Shown: one piece after another, positions 1-7,048 of the stretch
How the letters are laid out: every line of letters starts with the position of its first letter
Numbering within the stretch: the first letter of the stretch is position 1
Source: Chloroflexota bacterium
GTDB taxonomy: Bacteria > Chloroflexota > Anaerolineae > Aggregatilineales > J027
Reading direction: 5' to 3'
NCBI GenBank assembly: GCA_013112715.1
Contig: JABFGB010000025.1
Location: 1-64,000 of the forward strand
Length of the DNA: 64,000 bases
The notes under the pieces: generated by a model
Database searches by the model: none
Told to the model about the DNA's origin: nothing
The model's input: the letters and a program-made list of their open reading frames with translations, nothing else
Made by a program: the position numbers and the translations under genes

Positions 1-1
1 C

Positions 2-1900
2 ACCTGCACCTGCCATCGCACCCGCTGGTTGGCGGCATCACTGGCAGCACGCGGCATCGATGTTGGACATATTGAACCGGGCGAATTTGACGCAGAACGT
101 TATAAAGAGGAAGGCGTGCAGGAACGTTATCGCATGACCCCGCATTCCGCTTTACCTGAACTGCCCTCGCACAGCGACGTGAACTGGCGGGAACAGGCGG
201 AGCGGTGGTCGCAGCCCAAAGAGGTACAGCCAATTCCAAAGGATTATCGTTCCCCACGCGCCACCAAGCCCATCCCCGAAAACCCACGCCAAATTCTCAT
301 TGCGGGCAGCATGAATGCCAACAACGCTCAGTTAAATTATGCCTCTGCTTTGGTCGTGCGAGCTGCTGAAATTGGAGCGCAGATTTATGTTGGCGATAAC
401 GACAAGGGTGTAGATGCGCGGGTGGTCGAAACCGCCAATGCCATTGGCTACAGTAATGTGGTCGTTTGGACGGCTGGAGATGTACCTCGAAATGGTGGCG
501 TTGAACACGGTCAAGTCTATCGTGTACCCTATAATTTCAAAGAAAAAGGCAATCGATATACCCAGCGTGACTGTACCATGATTCGGAGTGTAGACAATGA
601 GCATGGAGCAGCTTTTTTCATTGACAATGGGCATACCCATCATCGCAATGGCAGGCTGACTGGCACGGAAGCGGGTTATGCCTTTGCGGTGGAGCAGGGC
701 AAAGCGGCGCGTAAAGTGTCCTTTGGCAGACCACAGGATCGGGTGACAGAACTCAAGGCGCTGCCTACAACATTTATATCGCAGCATCGCCCACCGTCGC
801 TCCCTGATTTTGACTTAGCGCTGTCTGATTCAGCCGAAGTTGCGGGCAATAGGGATACCACCCCTGCATCTGCCTTGACAGAAGATGCCCCTTCGCCACC
901 TGCCAAGCCACTTACAGACGTGGAGAAATGGGGTAGGGCATTGGAAACCGCTGAAACGTTGGCACAGGAGCGGGAGCGAAATGCTGCCTATGCCCGACGA
1001 CCCGGACATCGCAGCGCGGAGGTGCTGGAAATTCAGACGCTGCCGGTCACTGATTTGCAGCATGAACCATTGGGTTACGCTGTCGCAGCAGTGGATGTCC
1101 GGTGGCGAGCTACCCCCTTCAAAATCAATACCGATGATTGGCGGAGCGCGGATACCGTCCGCGTGACCGAAATCGCCCATTTCAAACAAGAAACGCAGGC
1201 AGAGGACTATACCGATCACCTGCGCGGGTTTATGGCAGCCCATGAGATGGCGCATGATGCCGCTAAAGGACGCGATTTTTTGCGGGAAGTGGGGCAATTA
1301 AATGGGCTCCGTTCAGGCACCCATACCACTGATTTAATCCTGATGGGGGCGACCCAGCTTCCCAACTATCGCGCTGAGATTAGCGCGTTACAGGCAGGGG
1401 AGTGGGGACTCAAGACATTAGAATTGGGCTTTCGCCCGATGGATAAGGTGGTATCCCTACCACCGCGTGAGCCGCTGTACGGTTTTTCCATCCAGGCAGT
1501 CCAAACCGTAGATGCAGAAGGTCAGCCGGTGGGTTATTCGACCGTCGCTTTGCGCGATGTCTACCAAACCGGGCTGCCGATTGAGAGTGACATCCGCGAA
1601 AGTCGTGTCATGGAACTGGCACGTTTTGAGCAGCAGCCTGACGCAAAACAGTATGCCGACAGCCTGACCCAGTACATCAAGGACAAACCAGATTTAGAGT
1701 TCATCGGTTCAGAGGCGCATACGGCGGGAACACAAACTTTTCTCAGCAAGGTTGCCACAGCCAATGGCTTAGAGGTCGCAGAACAAGCCGTTGAGCGCGA
1801 GGCAATCTTGCGACAGGGCAGCTTCCAATCTCAGCATAGTAGCCAGCTTCAACCTACACCGCTTTCGACTGAACCTCCCTTCACCGACATTGCGCTCTAA
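2..1900 (+). CDS. SLOG-domain protein with two C-terminal repeats, 5' end missing
   Basis: The frame is open from base 2, before the first possible start (TTG at 29), so the gene begins outside the window. After about 90 visible residues of unknown type there is a Rossmann-like block: ILIAGSMNANN, then VGDNDKGVDA, then a VVVWTAG.VPRN strand, then RDCTMI and LTGTEAGYAFA. This order (glycine loop, GD.KGvD, RDxxM, GTe..A) fits the SLOG/DprA-like nucleotide-binding superfamily. Two related segments follow near residues 350 and 500 (LGYAVAAVDV and YGFSIQAVQTV, each ending in an ELARF or EIAHF plus Asp/Tyr-rich helix). SLOG proteins bind nucleotides or nucleotide-derived signals. The role here is unknown; the position in a mobile element suggests a defence or mobilisation accessory. 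Confidence 0.6.
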   Translation, partial: TCTCHRTRWLAASLAARGIDVGHIEPGEFDAERYKEEGVQERYRMTPHSALPELPSHSDVNWREQAERWSQPKEVQPIPKDYRSPRATKPIPENPRQILIAGSMNANNAQLNYASALVVRAAEIGAQIYVGDNDKGVDARVVETANAIGYSNVVVWTAGDVPRNGGVEHGQVYRVPYNFKEKGNRYTQRDCTMIRSVDNEHGAAFFIDNGHTHHRNGRLTGTEAGYAFAVEQGKAARKVSFGRPQDRVTELKALPTTFISQHRPPSLPDFDLALSDSAEVAGNRDTTPASALTEDAPSPPAKPLTDVEKWGRALETAETLAQERERNAAYARRPGHRSAEVLEIQTLPVTDLQHEPLGYAVAAVDVRWRATPFKINTDDWRSADTVRVTEIAHFKQETQAEDYTDHLRGFMAAHEMAHDAAKGRDFLREVGQLNGLRSGTHTTDLILMGATQLPNYRAEISALQAGEWGLKTLELGFRPMDKVVSLPPREPLYGFSIQAVQTVDAEGQPVGYSTVALRDVYQTGLPIESDIRESRVMELARFEQQPDAKQYADSLTQYIKDKPDLEFIGSEAHTAGTQTFLSKVATANGLEVAEQAVEREAILRQGSFQSQHSSQLQPTPLSTEPPFTDIAL

Positions 1901-1908
1901 TCTTCTCG

Positions 1909-1966
1909 TTGCATTTATTGCATTTACATGCTAAGGTAGACAAAATGAATCAGCATTGAAAAGAGG
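1909..1966 (+). promoter_or_regulatory. Tandem 9-bp repeat and RBS before the toxin-antitoxin pair
   Basis: Two perfect adjacent copies of TTGCATTTA (1909-1917 and 1918-1926) lie between the SLOG gene and the antitoxin. A ribosome-binding AAGAGG is at about 1961-1966, just before ATG 1973. Antitoxins usually repress their own promoter, so the tandem repeat is a reasonable operator candidate. A GACAAA half-site at 1939-1944 resembles a motif seen in other intergenic regions of this element. Confidence 0.4.
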
Positions 1967-1972
1967 CTGCTT

Positions 1973-2416
1973 ATGCTGGCACATCGGCAACTGCCCCCAA
2001 CTGAAGAGGATTCCGCCTTGGCACGCATGTCTGGCACGGTGTTGGCCCGCTATGCCCGCACCAACCATCCGCTGCGGGTGCGTGTCACCGAGCAAGAACA
2101 GACCATTGAACTGCCACCCGGCGCGGTAGAACTTTTGCTAGAAATCCTTCAGGCGATGGCGGCGGGGCGAGGCGTGACCATCATCCCGCAGAACGCCGAA
2201 CTGACGACGGTGCAAGCGGCAGAAATCCTCAATGTCTCACGTCCTTTCCTCATTAAGCTGCTGGAAAATGGCGCCATCCCCTATCACAAGGTCGGCACAC
2301 ATCGGCGGGTGCGGATGGAAGATGTCATGCACTATAAAGAAGCGATTAACCGTGAACGCGAGGCAGCCCTAGATCAATTGGTCGAAGACGCGCAAAACCT
2401 TGACATGGGCTATTAG
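1973..2416 (+). CDS. Antitoxin with excisionase/MerR-type helix-turn-helix
   Basis: 147 residues. The C-terminal half has the excisionase-family helix-turn-helix: TTVQAAEILNVSRPFLIKLL followed by GAIPYHKVGTHRRVRMEDV, the usual 'tvqeaA..LgvSrp.v..Ll..G.ip..kvG.hRRi...dl' pattern. The N-terminal half (to about residue 75) is probably the oligomerisation or toxin-binding part. The PIN-domain gene starts 5 bases after the stop, the standard layout for an antitoxin-toxin pair in which this protein neutralises the nuclease and represses the operon. A good RBS supports the start. Assignment as an antitoxin rests on family and context. Confidence 0.8.
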   Translation: MLAHRQLPPTEEDSALARMSGTVLARYARTNHPLRVRVTEQEQTIELPPGAVELLLEILQAMAAGRGVTIIPQNAELTTVQAAEILNVSRPFLIKLLENGAIPYHKVGTHRRVRMEDVMHYKEAINREREAALDQLVEDAQNLDMGY

Positions 2417-2421
2417 CTGCC

Positions 2422-2991
2422 ATGAGTCCCTATACCGCCTTGCTGGATGCGAATGTTCTCTATCCCGCCCCAATCCGCGACCTGCTGCTTCAGTTGGCGG
2501 TGGCTGACCTCTTTCGCGCTCGTTGGACCGCCGATATTCACCGTGAGTGGATTGAGGCGCTTTTGGAAAAAGAACCCCATCGAGACCGGGCGGCATTGGA
2601 ACGCACCCGCGATTTGATGGACAAGGCAACCCGTGATAGTTTGGTGACTGGCTATGAGGAGTTGATTCCCTGCCTCACGCTCCCCGACCCTGATGATGGC
2701 CACGTCTTGGCAGCGGCGATTGTGGGACACTGCGATGTCATTGTGACGCAGAATTTGAAGGATTTCCCAGCAGCAACCCTCCAACCCTATGGACTTGAGA
2801 CCCAGCATCCTGATACTTTTTTATTTCACCAACTCAGCTTATCCCCGGGCGCGTTCTGTGAAGCAGTGCGGAAGGTTCGCGCTCGGCTCAAAAATCCACC
2901 TTACAGCGCACAGGAATATCTCGATACCCTCACTAAGCAGGGACTTTTGGCTACGGTTGCAGAACTAGATCAGTTTCGGGACTTAATCTGA
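2422..2991 (+). CDS. PIN-domain ribonuclease toxin (VapC-like)
   Basis: 189 residues. The PIN fold is recognisable from the first acidic motif in ALLDANVLYPAPIRDLL, a middle Glu in WTADIHREWIEAL, and the late acidic pair in LPDPDDGHVLAAAI followed by DVIVTQNLKDFP. These acidic residues bind metal for RNA cleavage in PIN toxins. At about 190 residues it is longer than classical VapC (about 130) and matches the longer PIN_3-type toxins paired with excisionase-type antitoxins. It is almost contiguous with the antitoxin gene and presumably cotranscribed. The likely role is stabilising the element by post-segregational killing or in phage defence; no target can be inferred. Confidence 0.82.
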   Translation: MSPYTALLDANVLYPAPIRDLLLQLAVADLFRARWTADIHREWIEALLEKEPHRDRAALERTRDLMDKATRDSLVTGYEELIPCLTLPDPDDGHVLAAAIVGHCDVIVTQNLKDFPAATLQPYGLETQHPDTFLFHQLSLSPGAFCEAVRKVRARLKNPPYSAQEYLDTLTKQGLLATVAELDQFRDLI

Positions 2992-3022
2992 CGATTCCGC
3001 TTGATTATGTAATATGCGGGGT

Positions 3023-3045
3023 ATCAACCAAGCGTTTTGGTTAAT
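3023..3045. terminator. Weak hairpin after the PIN toxin gene
   Basis: AACCAA and TTGGTT form a 6-bp stem around a GCGT-type loop, about 35 bases past the toxin stop, followed only by a short AATTGT. It is a weak terminator candidate between this operon and the convergent TPR/STAND operon. Confidence 0.3.
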
Positions 3046-3108
3046 TGTCCCCTAGATCATTCATAAGATAGATTGAAAAAGCAGCTAAAAAAACACCTCA
3101 AAAATAAG

Positions 3109-4311
3109 TTACCGTTTAAATATAAATCTTGAAGCTGTCAGCGAGATTGATGGTTGTTCTAGAAGTACCTCTACAAGAGAATGAAACGCATAACGCAACA
3201 TCTTCAGATTAATTCTGAATAAGGCTAATTTGGCAAGGTATAAGGCTAATTGTATTTTTAGATCAGGGAACCGCTGTTGACCTATTTGGGCTAACGCACT
3301 TTGCAAAAGTAAAAAACCTTCCGAGTATTTTTGCTGACCAATTGCAACTAATGCATATCCATATCCAAGCTCTGCCATTGCACGCACATCAAACAATTCT
3401 TCTTTAATAATACGATTGACAGAATCAAAGTTGTAAAGCGCTTCCTGATAATCACCTAATTTAGCACATGCAATTCCTAGCTGCACTGTACAATGTGCTA
3501 GTCCTTCTTTTAATTCTCCAACCTCCTGCTTGATTTCTATCGATTGTCGTAAAAACTCTCGTGCCTTTTTATAATTACTCTTTATTAAGTTTATCCGCCC
3601 AAGATGATAGTAAGTTATATGACGTAAATACCCTTTCTCGGGGTGTGCTTCCCAAATTTCGGCTGTTTGAAGGTAAAGCTCCTCCGCTTTTGCGAAATTA
3701 CCCAACCGCGCATAAGCATTCCCTATTTGACCAAGTGTGAATGCTTCAGTATCCCAACGCCCTATAGCTCTACATACTTGCAGCGCTACTTTACCAGTCT
3801 CAATTACTTCTGCATATCTACCTAAATCATTTAAAGCTGAACATAAGTGGAATAACACTGCGCCATGATCTTCGCGTGCTTTTGGATCATCTGTTATTTT
3901 CGTAAGCAATTCAGCGGCTTGATTTAAGTAATCTAATGCGCCTGTTGGATCATCTTGATTCGCCTTAATGACACCAATATATGTTAGAAAGCGGCCTGCA
4001 TACCGGAATTGGGCAGAACCCAAAGCAGCTTTTAACCCTATCTCTTCATAGAATTTTTTGATTTGACTCCATAAACCTAGTGTATGTACGGGATAATGGA
4101 GGATGTCGTACAGCTCAACTATGATTGGATACAATCTGGGATAGGCGATAGCATCACAGCTTGCAGCCCAGATGCCCTGAAGTAAAGCACCCTTCTCTTG
4201 AAGAAACTTTGTTGTATTAATCTGTTCTGCTCTTAGTATTTGAATTTGTTTCAAATAGGCACTCAGCATTTCCTCTAAATCTTGAATTGTCTCGGAGTCG
4301 TCCAATTTCAT
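3109..4311 (-). CDS. TPR-repeat protein, partner of the STAND ATPase
   Basis: 400 residues, almost entirely helical, with tetratricopeptide-type repeats from about residue 110 (for example IGNAYARLGNFAKAEELYLQ and LGIACAKLGDYQEALYNFD, with the conserved G-Y/F-A..LG..Y.A..pattern). An N-terminal coiled helix (LEEMLSAYLKQIQILRAEQ) precedes them. The start overlaps the stop of the upstream NB-ARC gene by one base (TAATG), so the two are translationally coupled. In single-chain STAND proteins the TPR array is the C-terminal sensor, so here the sensor may be a separate subunit. The DNA is visibly AT-richer than the flanking backbone, which suggests a separate acquisition. Confidence 0.7.
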   Translation of the reverse strand: MKLDDSETIQDLEEMLSAYLKQIQILRAEQINTTKFLQEKGALLQGIWAASCDAIAYPRLYPIIVELYDILHYPVHTLGLWSQIKKFYEEIGLKAALGSAQFRYAGRFLTYIGVIKANQDDPTGALDYLNQAAELLTKITDDPKAREDHGAVLFHLCSALNDLGRYAEVIETGKVALQVCRAIGRWDTEAFTLGQIGNAYARLGNFAKAEELYLQTAEIWEAHPEKGYLRHITYYHLGRINLIKSNYKKAREFLRQSIEIKQEVGELKEGLAHCTVQLGIACAKLGDYQEALYNFDSVNRIIKEELFDVRAMAELGYGYALVAIGQQKYSEGFLLLQSALAQIGQQRFPDLKIQLALYLAKLALFRINLKMLRYAFHSLVEVLLEQPSISLTASRFIFKR

Positions 4312-5795
4312 TACAATTCAAAAGCCCCGCCATTTCCAACTTTTTGAATAACTAATCTCACGTAATTACGTGTAATCTGGTGAACTGAGTAAAGCGGGTC
4401 TGTACCAAGTCTATCGACCATGATTAATTTACGTTGATAAAGTTCTTGCAATCCTTCAGTTAACTCTTGGTTATTATTGAAAACCTGTTTGAGTGTGCTG
4501 GCAAGTATTCCTTCGTCAGAAGAGCCTGCGCCAAACTTTCGTAAAATCTGTTTGGCAATTGGGCTTAAAGCTCCCCATGCGCCTTCATATATATTCAAAT
4601 ACATATTGCCAACATCAAGACCTATACCTTGCGCTAAATTTTGTAACGCAGTCATAGGATCCACCAAGCGCATTTGTCCAATCAATACCTTAATTGCTTG
4701 TGGATGCCCGCGAGTCACCTCATATATTTCATATAGGGTTCCTCTACCAGCATCACGGATTTGGGGGATTTCCTCATCCGGTAAACCTGCTTCGTAGCGA
4801 CTCATGCGAACTGTATCATTACAATTTAAAGGATAAATCTGAAATGGCTTGAATTCCAGCGAGATTCTGTTCAGCAGAGTTCCCCTACAGGTGAGGATAA
4901 ACCAAGTCGGATTTGCAAGTGGTCGAATGTAGGGGGAAAGTTCCTCTAAATCAGAAGGGGATTGCAAATTATCTATCACCACAATGTATGGTTTCATCTT
5001 GAATACTTCTTGCAGCTTAATTATTTTTCGGCTTAGAGGCAAGCGGACAGCATCTGAGAGTCCCACCTGATCGCACAAAGCATTAAAAGTGCGCTCAATT
5101 CGTTGCTCCATTTCAATAGGAGATATAGTTTTCCACTGAATAGGATCTAGTGAGTCAATACGAACCCAACATAGTTTACTAAATACATCTCTATATTCTT
5201 TTCCTAATCTCACCATGATTTTGTGTACAGCAGAGGTTTTGCCAATTCCACCGATACCTTCTATATTTATAATGTAACTGCCTTTCTGTTGTATTATATA
5301 ATTAATAACTTGCGTACTAAGTGATGCGGAACTTATAATTTCTTCATCATTACATTCTCCTACCTTACTTTCTTCCAAACCCCAAAGCTGGGTGTAAGTA
5401 GCAACAGGTAAGTATTTCGAAAAGTGCATGTTATCATTGCGCGGCAAATCTAAAAATTTTTCATAAGCAACACTCAAATCGCCGCTTTCCATGCCAAAAA
5501 TACCTTCCATTTTCTCAAAGACCTCTTTCAATTGGGTAGAGGAGAAAGCTAAATGAGATATGATGAGGAAAGCGTCATCAATCTCACAGGTTTGAAAATT
5601 ATGGAGAGATTCAAGAACTATAATTAATTCATCTACGTCTATCTTTGTTGGTGTAAATTTGTCAAACCAATGGTCTCGAAATAACGTGTATGGTAAAAAG
5701 ATACGTCCTAGCTTTTCAATCTGGCGATGAACTTGGGTGGATTTAAGTTGCTTTGAGGCCAAAAGGCGGTTCATAACTTCTGGTACTGTTTCCAT
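4311..5795 (-). CDS. NB-ARC (STAND) ATPase
   Basis: 494 residues from ATG 5795, which has AGGAG nine bases upstream; a longer in-frame start at 5831 lacks one. The Walker A is IEGIGGIGKTSAVHKI at about residue 195, Walker B is PYIVVIDNLQ at about 275, and the sensor-like strand is TWFILTCRG at about 315, followed by a winged-helix region. These are NB-ARC features. The first 150 residues match no effector that I recognise; residues 1-50 could be a degenerate XRE-like helix-turn-helix. The protein lacks the usual C-terminal sensor repeats, which are supplied by the coupled TPR gene. STAND ATPases in mobile elements often act in anti-phage defence by oligomerising on a phage protein; that role is inferred. 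Confidence 0.75.
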   Translation of the reverse strand: METVPEVMNRLLASKQLKSTQVHRQIEKLGRIFLPYTLFRDHWFDKFTPTKIDVDELIIVLESLHNFQTCEIDDAFLIISHLAFSSTQLKEVFEKMEGIFGMESGDLSVAYEKFLDLPRNDNMHFSKYLPVATYTQLWGLEESKVGECNDEEIISSASLSTQVINYIIQQKGSYIINIEGIGGIGKTSAVHKIMVRLGKEYRDVFSKLCWVRIDSLDPIQWKTISPIEMEQRIERTFNALCDQVGLSDAVRLPLSRKIIKLQEVFKMKPYIVVIDNLQSPSDLEELSPYIRPLANPTWFILTCRGTLLNRISLEFKPFQIYPLNCNDTVRMSRYEAGLPDEEIPQIRDAGRGTLYEIYEVTRGHPQAIKVLIGQMRLVDPMTALQNLAQGIGLDVGNMYLNIYEGAWGALSPIAKQILRKFGAGSSDEGILASTLKQVFNNNQELTEGLQELYQRKLIMVDRLGTDPLYSVHQITRNYVRLVIQKVGNGGAFEL

Positions 5796-5900
5796 GGACT
5801 TGCTCTCCTCGCCTTTCTTTAATGTACACAAACGTACTCTCCGAGAAAAGTCCGAGAATTTTCCGAATCATTTTACCTTTGTTCACTGTAGAATGAGTCC

Positions 5901-5931
5901 AAAAGGTATAAAACCGCGGAAAACACCTTTT
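5901..5931. promoter_or_regulatory. Inverted repeat in a divergent promoter region
   Basis: AAAAGGT (5901-5907) and ACCTTTT (5925-5931) flank a palindromic CCGCGG core. The site sits between the STAND operon (leftward) and the small-protein gene at 5981 (rightward), where one operator could control both. Confidence 0.35.
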
Positions 5932-5980
5932 AGATGAAGTCAACCATAAGAACGGTATCTAGTCAACAGGAGACATAAGC

Positions 5981-6226
5981 ATGAGTAACAATGAAAAACG
6001 CCAAGCAGCACAACAGCGTAATGAACGGGAAGGGGAACAAATTTCGGTTGGTAATGGCAAAACAGCAACCATTAATCCGACGTCTGATCCCAAGCATCCT
6101 GAAGGTTCGACTTACGTTTCTGTCAAAAATGCTGACGGAACAAAAGATGATGCCACGATGGTCGTCGATAAAGATGGTAACATCCTCAACGAAAATCCGA
6201 AATCTTCTTGGTATGAAGGCTCGTAA
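5981..6226 (+). CDS. Small hydrophilic protein, unknown function
   Basis: 81 residues, strongly charged and polar, no Cys, no signal peptide or membrane segment. It begins MSNNEKRQAAQQRNEREGEQ and ends with a SSWYEGS tail. A strong RBS (AGGAGACATAAGCATG) supports the start. The middle (YVSVKNADGTKDDATMVVDK) suggests a short beta hairpin. It is followed 95 bases later by a second small polar protein of similar style. I do not recognise the family. A role as an accessory to the neighbouring STAND genes or to mobilisation is possible but unproven. Confidence 0.6.
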   Translation: MSNNEKRQAAQQRNEREGEQISVGNGKTATINPTSDPKHPEGSTYVSVKNADGTKDDATMVVDKDGNILNENPKSSWYEGS

Positions 6227-6321
6227 CCTAAAAACCACTAACGCTAATGGATGATGGAAAACATCATCTATATTGCTAGAGTTTGTTGACTTAATCCACT
6301 AATAATGATGGAGGAGATAAG

Positions 6322-6546
6322 ATGTCAGACAAAAAACAAGGCAAGGGTGATCATACAGTAAGTGATTGGGCAGTCGATCCGCGCAATACGAACTGGGAGA
6401 GCAAAACTGTTACTCGTCCAGACGGTAGTAGTTTGGAAATGTATCGTCACAAAGGGCAGCAAACCGAATATCCCCACGTCAGTCAAGAATATGACAAGAA
6501 TGGCAAGACAGACATCACCAAAGACATTCACCAACAAAAGAAATAG
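6322..6546 (+). CDS. Small hydrophilic protein, unknown function
   Basis: 74 residues, polar, starting MSDKKQGKGDHTVSDWAVDP, preceded by a strong RBS (GGAGGAGATAAGATG). Like the preceding small protein it carries a short 'rPDGSSLEMY' beta-type segment and a DKNGKTDITKD stretch. The two could be distant relatives or act together. No domain is recognised. A near-perfect hairpin (6566-6594) lies 20 bases past the stop and probably ends the transcript. Confidence 0.55.
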   Translation: MSDKKQGKGDHTVSDWAVDPRNTNWESKTVTRPDGSSLEMYRHKGQQTEYPHVSQEYDKNGKTDITKDIHQQKK

Positions 6547-6565
6547 CGTCTGATCAATCAGCAGG

Positions 6566-6594
6566 TTATGGCGCACTCATCAGGTGCGCCATAA
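6566..6594. terminator. Terminator-like hairpin between convergent operons
   Basis: Perfect 11-bp stem: TTATGGCGCAC (6566-6576), loop TCATCAG, GTGCGCCATAA (6584-6594). There is no clean T-run, only a pyrimidine-rich TCTCGTCTATTTC tail. It may serve the rightward small-protein operon, the leftward HU-like gene, or both. Confidence 0.55.
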
Positions 6595-6754
6595 TCTCGT
6601 CTATTTCATCTAATTCAGCTAAGTTACTTGTGTCAATCACATCTTGGCTTTTACACCTAACTTAATTCATAGAATAAAAGCATATGCCTTACATTTTCGC
6701 TTTTTGGCAGATAAACCTAATAGATGCGGTCTGTTATTGGCTATAGCACTGTTC

Positions 6755-7048
6755 TCACACTCCCTTACTGTTCCGAAGTCGGTTCTTTAAGTTCTGGCTA
6801 AGGCGGGCATCCACTCGATAGGCTGTTTTAGCTATGCGGGTATCTGGAGTATGATTTCGCAGCTTGCCCCGCTGGTGGGTTTTGATTTTTGTGACCTTGA
6901 TCGTCAGGAAATCTTGCATGGCAATCTGTCCGCTGCTTGCCAACTCGTCTGACCAGACGGCGATGATGGCTTCTAGGATAGTCTGCACCTCAAAATAGGT
7001 GTGTCCTGTTTTTCGAGCGACTGCTCGAACGGTAGTTTGTTTGTTCAT
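6755..7048 (-). CDS. HU/IHF-like DNA-binding protein
   Basis: 97 residues. AVARKTGHTYFEVQTILEAI resembles the HU N-terminal helices (elia.ktg.t..evk.vl.a), and the 'F-L-T-I-K-V-T-K-I-K-T-H-Q-R-G' stretch matches the HU beta arm start. The end (RVDARLSQNLKNRL) corresponds to the usual f.ps..lk..l tail. Identity is low, so it is HU-like rather than a housekeeping HU. The ATG overlaps the coupling-protein stop (ATGA), making it the last gene of the mobilisation operon. It may bend DNA at oriT or assist the recombinase, as IHF does in other conjugative systems; this is inference. Confidence 0.65.
   Translation of the reverse strand: MNKQTTVRAVARKTGHTYFEVQTILEAIIAVWSDELASSGQIAMQDFLTIKVTKIKTHQRGKLRNHTPDTRIAKTAYRVDARLSQNLKNRLRNSKGV

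Noticed and set aside
332..1297. Several minus-strand ORFs opposite the SLOG gene
   Set aside because: Shadows of a well-supported coding frame.
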